Below are positions 15,980 to 20,972 of a stretch of DNA of 20,972 bases, piece by piece. Position 1 is the stretch's first letter. Each line of letters starts with the position of its first letter. The stretch is from an uncultured Erysipelotrichaceae bacterium (GTDB taxonomy: Bacteria > Bacillota_I > Bacilli_A > Erysipelotrichales > Erysipelotrichaceae): the NCBI GenBank assembly GCA_902795875.1, contig CADBND010000092.1, forward strand, positions 1 through 20,972, written 5' to 3'. A program made the position numbers and the translations under genes. The notes beneath the pieces were generated by a model that saw only the letters and a list, made by a program, of their open reading frames with translations, searched no databases and was not told the DNA's origin.

Positions 15980-16468
15980 TCAGCGATAGACCTTCTTCAT
16001 CGTCAGGATATTGTAGCCATCCTTGCGCTGATACATCACGGAATCCATGGACTGTTTGATCATATAGATGCCCAGTCCTCCGACCTTTCTGTATTCGGCC
16101 TCTGCCGTGATATCCGGATCCTCCTTGGCAAGAGGATCGAATTCCATGCCCTGATCTTTCATGACGATGATTACGGTATCATCTTCAAATTCCATGGAGA
16201 TCCATACCTTACCGGTACCGTCTCCTATCCCCTCGTAGGCATAATGGGCGACATTGACGAACGCCTCTTCCATCGACAGCGTGATCGCCATGATCTGTTT
16301 CATGCCTGCGCCATGTTTCTCCAGTTCTTCTTCCAGAAAACCGAGGACGTCGTGAAGCTGCCTGTCGTCGGCATCGAACTGTCTTTCTATCGCCTCGACC
16401 GGCGGGACCGCGTCGTCCTTTTTGCAGTCAAAAGGATCGATCCCGTTTTTATTTTCCTGATCGATCAT
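15980..16468 (-). CDS. RsbW-like ATPase / anti-sigma-factor serine kinase
   Basis: A 162-residue GHKL-fold protein of the RsbW/SpoIIAB type, which in partner switching binds a sigma factor or other target and phosphorylates STAS proteins on serine. Visible: N box MEEAFVNVAHYAY (Asn72), G1 box DQGMEFDPL (Asp105) and G2 box GGLGIYMIK (130-138). The first ~20 residues are acidic and poorly ordered. I prefer ATG 16468 over ATG 16492 because AGGGGGAG lies 6 bases before it, while the upstream ATG has only GTCTGGAT. It sits between the stand-alone STAS gene (about 75 bases after it) and the STAS-kinase fusion. No sigma factor gene lies nearby, so its client is unknown. Confidence 0.87.
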   Translation of the reverse strand: MIDQENKNGIDPFDCKKDDAVPPVEAIERQFDADDRQLHDVLGFLEEELEKHGAGMKQIMAITLSMEEAFVNVAHYAYEGIGDGTGKVWISMEFEDDTVIIVMKDQGMEFDPLAKEDPDITAEAEYRKVGGLGIYMIKQSMDSVMYQRKDGYNILTMKKVYR

Positions 16469-16545
16469 CTTTTTCTCCCCCTCGTCTGACATATCCAGAC
16501 GATCGTTTTCACAAAAAGCGTCTTTGATAAAGCCTCCCGTTTCGC

Positions 16546-16842
16546 TTATTCGATAGTCAGGATCTGTGTGAAGCCCGTCATATCCAGGACTTCCATGATC
16601 TCCTCATTGACATTGCGCAAGACCATCTTGCCCTTGGCACTCATCGACTTCTGCGCATTAAGGAACACTCTCAGACCTGCAGAAGAAACATATTCCAGTT
16701 CCTTGAGATCCAGGATCAGTTCATTTATGTTTTCGGGAAGTTCCTTGAGCTCCTCTTCGAGCTGCGGAGAGGTGATGGTATCAAGCCTTCCCGACAGGTC
16801 AAGCTTGCAGCAGCCATCCTTGATAACCTTGTTTATTTCCAT
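16546..16842 (-). CDS. Stand-alone STAS protein (anti-anti-sigma factor type)
   Basis: A 98-residue single STAS domain, the usual RsbV/SpoIIAA size. The phospho-acceptor turn is YVSSAGLRVFL (Ser53-54) and the C-terminal helix carries DMTGFTQILTIE. In partner switching the unphosphorylated form binds the RsbW-like kinase and releases its client. AAGGAGG lies 5 bases before ATG 16842, a very strong ribosome binding site. First gene of the operon STAS, RsbW-like, STAS-kinase. It shares most of its conserved positions with the STAS halves of the two fusion proteins (14800 and 11358), including the MTGFT box, so the three are probably related by domain duplication. Confidence 0.92.
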   Translation of the reverse strand: MEINKVIKDGCCKLDLSGRLDTITSPQLEEELKELPENINELILDLKELEYVSSAGLRVFLNAQKSMSAKGKMVLRNVNEEIMEVLDMTGFTQILTIE

Positions 16843-16893
16843 ATAGACCTCCTTATTATTATCGTTGAATCACTTTATTCAAAATCTAAGAAT

Positions 16894-16922
16894 ATTATAT
16901 TACATTCTTTCTCCCGTGTCTT
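16894..16922 (-). promoter_or_regulatory. Sigma-A promoter of the STAS operon
   Basis: Minus strand: AAGACA (16922-16917), 17-base spacer, TATAAT (16899-16894). The -10 is perfect and the -35 matches TTGACA at four of six positions. It gives a leader of about 45 bases with AAGGAGG. Its -35 faces the promoter of the divergent tRNA nucleotidyltransferase gene, 15 bases away. Confidence 0.65.
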
Positions 16923-16936
16923 TTCTTCACTTGCGA

Positions 16937-16966
16937 TTGTTTCAAAAAACACTCCTCATTTATAAT
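16937..16966 (+). promoter_or_regulatory. Promoter of the tRNA nucleotidyltransferase operon, possibly leaderless
   Basis: TTGTTT (16937-16942), 18-base spacer, TATAAT (16961-16966). The ATG at 16976 is only 9 bases after the -10 box, so transcription should start at or within a few bases of the ATG. No Shine-Dalgarno sequence stands before it. Confidence 0.6.
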
Positions 16967-16975
16967 GTAATCAGC

Positions 16976-18313
16976 ATGGATAAAAACGAGTTAAGCAGAC
17001 AGATCGCCCTGAAAGTCGAAGAAGCCGGCGGCAAAGTATTCTACGTCGGCGGCTGCGTACGGGACAGACTCCTGCATATCCCAAACAAGGACATCGACAT
17101 CGAAGTCCACGGCATCACACCGGAAAAGCTGTATTCCATACTGGAAGATTTCGGCAAGCCTCTTTCCTATGGAAAAAGTTTCGGCGTGTATTCCATCAAA
17201 GGATACGATATCGACATCGCCATGCCCAGACGTGAAAAAGCCACAGGCAAGGGACACCGCGATTTTGCGATCGACGTCGATCCCTTCATCGGCACCAAGG
17301 AAGCCGCCCGCCGCCGCGATTTCACGATCAATGCCCTGATGGAAGATGTATTGACGGGAGATATCATCGACCCCTTTGAAGGACTAAAAGATCTTGAAGA
17401 CCATGTCCTTCGCTGCGTCGATCCTGTCACTTTCATCGAAGATCCCTTGAGAGTTCTCAGAGCTGCACAGTTTTCATCACGCTTTCATTTCGTGATCGAT
17501 GAAAAAACACTCGCTCTATGCAAAGGCATCGACCTGTCCGCTTTGCATAAACAAAGGGTCGAAGAAGAACTGAAGAAAGCCCTTCTGAAAAGTGACGAGC
17601 CATCTCTTTTCTTCAAGGTACTGTTGCAGATGGACCAGCTCGATCTCTGGTTCAGGGAAGTGAAAGAACTCATCGGCGTGAAACAGGATCCGATCTATCA
17701 TCCGGAAGGAGATGTCTTCGTCCACACGATGCAGGTACTTGACCGCTCTGCAAAATACCGCGACGAAGTATCCGATCCCTACTGTTTCATGCTGCTGGCA
17801 CTGTGCCATGACTTAGGAAAGATCGTCACCACGAAGGAGATCGACGGACGCATCCATTCCTATGGCCACGAAACGAAAGGCCTTCCTTTGATCAAGACCT
17901 TCTTCCATCGCTTCTCAGACGAAAAAGTCCCCCTGAAGTATCTTATGAACATGACCCCGCTTCACATGCGGCTGTTCGCGCTTGCCAAAGATCGTTCTTC
18001 CATCAAAGCCTTCAACAAAGTCTTTGATGCGGCACTCGAACCCTATGACCTGATCTGCTTCTCCCTTGCGGACAAAGGTGAGAAAGCAAAAAAGGAAGAG
18101 ACCGACCTGATCTATGAACGTTATGAGACCTTCAGGGACTACATGGAAAGAGAGCATGTGAACGGACAGGATCTCATCGAAGCAGGACTGAGACCGGAAG
18201 AATCTTTTTCCGAACTTCTTGCCTACGCCCACAAGCTGCAGCTTGCCGGAGTGGGAAAGGAAGAAGCTCTGAAACAGACGCTTGCCTACGCAAAGAAAGG
18301 AAAAGCTGGATGA
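16976..18313 (+). CDS. cca: CCA-adding-type tRNA nucleotidyltransferase with HD domain
   Basis: A 445-residue class II nucleotidyltransferase that adds or repairs the CCA end of tRNAs. Motifs in order: YVGGCVRD (23-30), DIDIEV (39-44) with the metal aspartates, RRRDFTINAL (112-121), DPFEGLKDL (132-140) and EDPLRVLRAAQFSSRF (155-170). A C-terminal HD phosphohydrolase-like part follows (YHPEGDVFVHTMQVLD at 241-256; CHDLGK at 277-282), as in E. coli-type enzymes and some Firmicutes. Poly(A) polymerase or a C-only or A-only enzyme cannot be excluded. An in-frame TTG at 16865 would add 37 residues but has no family support; ATG 16976 gives a normal N-terminus. It lacks a ribosome binding site and may be translated from a leaderless message. 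It overlaps the next gene by ATGA. Confidence 0.9.
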   Translation: MDKNELSRQIALKVEEAGGKVFYVGGCVRDRLLHIPNKDIDIEVHGITPEKLYSILEDFGKPLSYGKSFGVYSIKGYDIDIAMPRREKATGKGHRDFAIDVDPFIGTKEAARRRDFTINALMEDVLTGDIIDPFEGLKDLEDHVLRCVDPVTFIEDPLRVLRAAQFSSRFHFVIDEKTLALCKGIDLSALHKQRVEEELKKALLKSDEPSLFFKVLLQMDQLDLWFREVKELIGVKQDPIYHPEGDVFVHTMQVLDRSAKYRDEVSDPYCFMLLALCHDLGKIVTTKEIDGRIHSYGHETKGLPLIKTFFHRFSDEKVPLKYLMNMTPLHMRLFALAKDRSSIKAFNKVFDAALEPYDLICFSLADKGEKAKKEETDLIYERYETFRDYMEREHVNGQDLIEAGLRPEESFSELLAYAHKLQLAGVGKEEALKQTLAYAKKGKAG

Positions 18314-19776
18314 GCGGGATCAAAAAACTGACCCTTCTTCATTCCAACGACCTTCACGGCGCCTTCTTCCCCGTCGAAAAAGACGGCGTCTTTACCGGCG
18401 GCATCAGTCTGCTTGCAGGCTGTCTGAACAAGATCCGCTCACAGAAAGGAAGTGTCCTCTACGCCATTGCCGGAGATCTTCTCAAAGGATCGCTCATCGA
18501 TGCGGAGTTCAAAGGCATCTCCACGATCGAGATGATCAATCTCCTCAAGCCTGACGTTGCCACCATAGGAAACCACGAGAGCGATTACGGGCTTGCCCAC
18601 CTTCTCTTCCTTGAGAAATGTGCCCGCTTCCCGCTTCTCAGTGCCAACATGAATATCGTCGGTTCGGGAAAAAGACTCTTTGAACCCTACACGATCATCG
18701 ACATCGGCGGCATGAAAGTCATGTTTATCGGACTGGTCACAAAAGAGATCCTGCTTTCCCTGAAAAGCGAAGAACTGATCGGAAACTATCTGAATGTCGA
18801 CGACTACGACAGACAGATCGCGACGATCCTTGACTCCTACAAGACAAGAGATGTCGACCTCACCGTTCTGATGACCCACATCGGATACGAGGAAGACCGC
18901 CGTCTTGCGCAGCGTCTTGGACACGATTCCGGCATCGATATCCTCATCGGTGCCCATTCCCACGCACTTCTTTCAAGACCCAAGATCATCAATGACATCC
19001 CCATCGTTCAGGTCGGATCGGGATTCGATCATCTGGGACGTTTCGACATTGAGATCGACACGGACATTCACAGTATCCTTTCCTATGATTATGAAGTCCT
19101 GGACATCGATGCGAAACATTATGAGAAAGATGCACTGATGGAAGAAGTGCTTGCGGCCTATTCGAAACAGGTAGAAGATCAGGGTGAGCGGATTCTGACG
19201 ACCTTCTCCAGAAGATTCACGCACGCTTCCCGCCATCAGGAAAGCGAACTGTCCGATCTGTTCGCCGACCTCATGCAGATGGATTCCAGCTTCGACATCA
19301 TGATGCTGGGAACAGGATCCTTCCGGGGGAAGGGACTTGGTCCCGTCGTCGATCAGAGAAGCTTCAAGGAAGTCTATCCCTTCGATAATGCGATATACAT
19401 GCTGAAGGTAAAAGGAAAGACCTTCCGGAAGATGTGTCATCACTTCCTGAAAGCTTCGATCGTATCAAAAGGAGCAGATGAATTCTATGCCTTCTCCAAA
19501 GGTGTACAGGTGATCTACGATCCCAAAAACGATCTGCTCGAACACTGCCGCTTCCTAAACAAAGAGATCGAAGACGAAGACCTGCTTAAGATCGCATTAC
19601 AGGAGTTCCATCTCAACAACTGTGAAGATTTTTTAGGCGTATCGCGTGCGGAACTTTCCGCTCTGGATAGACCTGTCATGGTCGTAAAAAACGATGCGTC
19701 TACCTACGAAGAAATGCTGCTGAACTGTTTTGAACCGGAACCCTCCGATTCGAAACGCATCATCATCAAAGACTGA
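18310..19776 (+). CDS. Cytoplasmic UshA-type metallophosphoesterase / 5'-nucleotidase
   Basis: A 488-residue two-domain phosphoesterase. The N-terminal calcineurin-like part has all metal motifs: HSNDLHGAF (Asp14, His16), AGDLLKG (Asp56), GNHESDYG (Asn88, His89; usually GNHEFD), MTHIG (His190) and GAHSHA (His216, His218). The C-terminal 5'-nucleotidase domain has GTGSFRG (about 335) and YPFDNAIYMLKVKG, which contains the aromatic positions that stack on the base. Most UshA/YfkN relatives are exported, but this one starts directly with the first strand (KKLTLLHSND) and has no signal peptide, so it should act in the cytoplasm, perhaps on 2',3'-cyclic nucleotides, nucleotides or NAD-derived compounds. 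Its start overlaps the tRNA nucleotidyltransferase stop by four bases (ATGA). A link to RNA-end metabolism is possible but inferred only from this coupling. Confidence 0.88.
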   Translation: MSGIKKLTLLHSNDLHGAFFPVEKDGVFTGGISLLAGCLNKIRSQKGSVLYAIAGDLLKGSLIDAEFKGISTIEMINLLKPDVATIGNHESDYGLAHLLFLEKCARFPLLSANMNIVGSGKRLFEPYTIIDIGGMKVMFIGLVTKEILLSLKSEELIGNYLNVDDYDRQIATILDSYKTRDVDLTVLMTHIGYEEDRRLAQRLGHDSGIDILIGAHSHALLSRPKIINDIPIVQVGSGFDHLGRFDIEIDTDIHSILSYDYEVLDIDAKHYEKDALMEEVLAAYSKQVEDQGERILTTFSRRFTHASRHQESELSDLFADLMQMDSSFDIMMLGTGSFRGKGLGPVVDQRSFKEVYPFDNAIYMLKVKGKTFRKMCHHFLKASIVSKGADEFYAFSKGVQVIYDPKNDLLEHCRFLNKEIEDEDLLKIALQEFHLNNCEDFLGVSRAELSALDRPVMVVKNDASTYEEMLLNCFEPEPSDSKRIIIKD

Positions 19777-19830
19777 TGATGTCATTCGAGGCAGACTTCT
19801 TACACATTACATGAATAAAGGATAAAGACT

Positions 19831-20637
19831 ATGTTATTTTCAAAAATACCCGCCTATCTGATCGATTCCGAAAACGTCGGATCGACCTGGACCTCTCTTC
19901 TTCAGAATGATGAAAGATTCGAGCTCTACATCTGCGTGACCGAAAACGCCAAGAGCCTCAACTTCACCCTTCTGAAAGAACTGATGGATGAACGCCGAAA
20001 CAAGATCAATATCATCGAGTGCGAACCCGGAAAGAATTCCCTCGACTTCTATCTGTCTTCCTATCTTGGCTACCTCATAGGCAAAAACAAGCATTCCGCC
20101 TATGTCGTCGTATCGCAGGATACCGGCTACGATCATGTGATCGAATACTGGAACAAGGAAGGCTACGATGTCAAACGCATCAACACCAAACCCGAACCGG
20201 TAAAGAAAAGTAAGACTCCCCGGAAAAAGAATGAGAAGAAAGTCGAAGTAAAGAAAGAAAAGAAGACCGAACCCAAACCGGAAGTCAAAGTCGACTCCGA
20301 AAAAAGGATCATCGTCAAAGACACGACCCGCGAAGATAAGATAAAAGTCGAGACACCGGCTCCGGTCAAGAATCAGACCTCCGAGAAAAAGAAGGCTGTC
20401 AGGAAAGAAGAAAAGAAACCTGATGAGACTCTGGATCTTCTCAAGTCGTTGCTGAAAGACGAGACGGAAGAAACGATCCAGGATGTAAAGAAATATCTCG
20501 ACAAAGTTCCGGAAGAAAAACGCAACGAAAAGAACTACATCTACCGCGGACTGGTACGCAAGTTCAAAAGCGAAAAAGGACTTGCGATCTACACCCTCAT
20601 CAAGAAAGAACTCGATAGATATTATCAATCCAAGTAA
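19831..20637 (+). CDS. PIN/NYN-like domain protein with long Lys/Glu-rich linker
   Basis: A 268-residue protein in three parts. Residues 1-118 look like a PIN-like (NYN-type) RNase fold: LIDSENVGS with Asp12, Glu14 and Asn15 in the first strand, LDFYLSSYLGYL with Asp72, and VVVSQDTGYDHVI with Asp97 and Asp101. These acidic residues have the spacing of the metal site. Residues about 119-205 are a disordered basic and acidic tract (KKxEKKVEVKKEKK-like) with no fold. Residues about 206-268 form a helical end domain (LLKSLLKDETEETIQDVKKYL, then AIYTLIKKELDRYY). The likely role is RNA cleavage or RNA binding; no toxin-antitoxin partner adjoins it. AAAGGATAAAG is its ribosome binding site. It lies 54 bases after the phosphoesterase gene without a terminator between, so it probably belongs to the same operon. 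Confidence 0.72.
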   Translation: MLFSKIPAYLIDSENVGSTWTSLLQNDERFELYICVTENAKSLNFTLLKELMDERRNKINIIECEPGKNSLDFYLSSYLGYLIGKNKHSAYVVVSQDTGYDHVIEYWNKEGYDVKRINTKPEPVKKSKTPRKKNEKKVEVKKEKKTEPKPEVKVDSEKRIIVKDTTREDKIKVETPAPVKNQTSEKKKAVRKEEKKPDETLDLLKSLLKDETEETIQDVKKYLDKVPEEKRNEKNYIYRGLVRKFKSEKGLAIYTLIKKELDRYYQSK

Positions 20638-20641
20638 GCAA

Positions 20642-20675
20642 AAAAGTGCAGTTCAACACCTGCACTTATTTAATG
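20642..20675 (+). terminator. Probable terminator of the cca operon
   Basis: AAGTGCAG (20644-20651) pairs with CTGCACTT (20660-20667) around an 8-base loop, followed by ATTTAATGATTTT. The T tract is weak, so termination may be partial. It begins about seven bases after the PIN-like gene stop. Confidence 0.7.
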
Positions 20676-20732
20676 ATTTTGTAAAGGAACGCAAATAACG
20701 ATAGACATCCTTGCTTGTTTGTATAAATATTT

Positions 20733-20750
20733 TGCTACGATACAAGGAGG
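20733..20750 (+). promoter_or_regulatory. Extended -10 and ribosome binding site of the right-end gene
   Basis: TGCTACGAT (20733-20741) is an extended -10 with TTGCTT at 20711-20716 as a loosely spaced -35 (19 bases). AAGGAGG (20744-20750) follows almost at once and is 10 bases before GTG 20761. TTGTAT (20719-20724) and ATACAA (20740-20745) form an inverted repeat across the promoter that could be an operator. Confidence 0.45.
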
Positions 20751-20760
20751 AAAAACCATC

Positions 20761-20972
20761 GTGAAAAAACAGGCTTTTGTTGACTTTATGTCAAACAATG
20801 GGAAGCATCTTCCCGGAATGATTCTTGCTGGCGGCTTATGGCATTGTGGTGTAATCATCTGTAAGAAATTGCAGACTGAAGACGCAGCAAATCTTGCCAA
20901 TGGTGCTGCCAACTTGATGAATCAAGTGGCGTCGTTTCTGGAACGTGTTGCAAAAACACAAAACAAGGATCA
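20761..20972 (+). CDS. Unrecognised protein, N-terminal part (3' partial)
   Basis: Opens with GTG at 20761 after AAGGAGG and stays open to the window edge (70 codons). The start reads MKKQAFVDFMSNNGKHLPGM, then a glycine-rich hydrophobic stretch (MILAGGLWHCGVIIC, about 20-34) that may be a membrane helix or a helix-turn, then a polar helix rich in Ala, Asn and Gln. I do not recognise a family. The segment is A+T-richer than the genes to its left, like the left end of the window. A GTG start with a 10-base spacer is acceptable; ATG at codon 10 is an alternative. Confidence 0.5.
   Translation, partial: MKKQAFVDFMSNNGKHLPGMILAGGLWHCGVIICKKLQTEDAANLANGAANLMNQVASFLERVAKTQNKD

Noticed and set aside
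19760..19784. Hairpin ATCATCA...TGATGAT at the end of the phosphoesterase gene as a terminator
   Set aside because: The stem is A+T-rich and 7 bp, and no T tract follows. It more likely reflects the repeated ATC codons of the protein end.
19840..20628. Long open frame of 262 codons on the strand opposite the PIN-like gene
   Set aside because: It is the antisense of a Lys/Glu-rich gene (Phe/Leu/Ser-rich product), has no ribosome binding site, and the plus-strand product has recognisable motifs.
1..20972. CRISPR array, tRNA or rRNA genes, insertion sequence
   Set aside because: I read both strands and saw no spaced direct repeats, cloverleaf-like sequence or transposase motif. Small or weak examples could escape reading by eye.

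Overview
The window looks like chromosomal DNA of a Bacillota (Firmicutes) bacterium. The signs are AAGGAGG-type ribosome binding sites, sigma-A-like promoters, a CIRCE heat-shock operator, Firmicutes-style FtsX and LytS-type proteins, and many tightly coupled operons. The gene set would suit an Erysipelotrichia-like lineage, but that is a guess from general familiarity, not a search result. The central ~19.5 kb has uniform, mid-range base composition. Both ends are more A+T-rich and hold unrecognised or broken genes, so the window may sit between two variable segments.

Layout. (1) 1-600: the C-terminal end of an unknown plus-strand protein, then an apparent gene remnant, then the terminator of pgcA. 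(2) 605-8752, all minus strand: phosphoglucomutase, an ABC exporter pair (ATPase plus a large FtsX-type permease with an extracytoplasmic coiled coil), and a GH2 glycosidase. (3) 8828-10900, plus strand: a UBA-like/DUF4342 protein under a near-perfect CIRCE element, then an adenosine deaminase-type enzyme coupled to a small protein that looks like a cytoplasmic remnant of an LCP domain. (4) 10883-14544, minus strand: operon of a LytS-type histidine kinase, a response regulator with a SARP-like output, a STAS-HAD fusion and the RuvX/YqgF nuclease. (5) 14751-16842, minus strand: operon of a stand-alone STAS protein, an RsbW-like ATPase and a STAS-phosphotransferase fusion. (6) 16976-20637, plus strand: CCA-adding-type tRNA nucleotidyltransferase, a cytoplasmic UshA-type phosphoesterase, and a PIN/NYN-like protein with a Lys/Glu-rich linker. 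(7) 20761-end: the start of an unrecognised gene.

The most notable part is 11.4-16.8 kb. Two adjacent operons carry three related STAS domains, one alone, one fused to a HAD phosphatase and one fused to an aminoglycoside-phosphotransferase-like kinase. They lie with a single RsbW-like serine kinase and a two-component system. This looks like a partner-switching network in which the phosphorylation targets carry their own enzymes. No sigma factor and no PP2C phosphatase lie in the window, so its input and output must be elsewhere or of a different kind. The second notable observation is the CIRCE operator placed over the start site of the UBA/DUF4342 gene, which points to heat-shock (HrcA) control.
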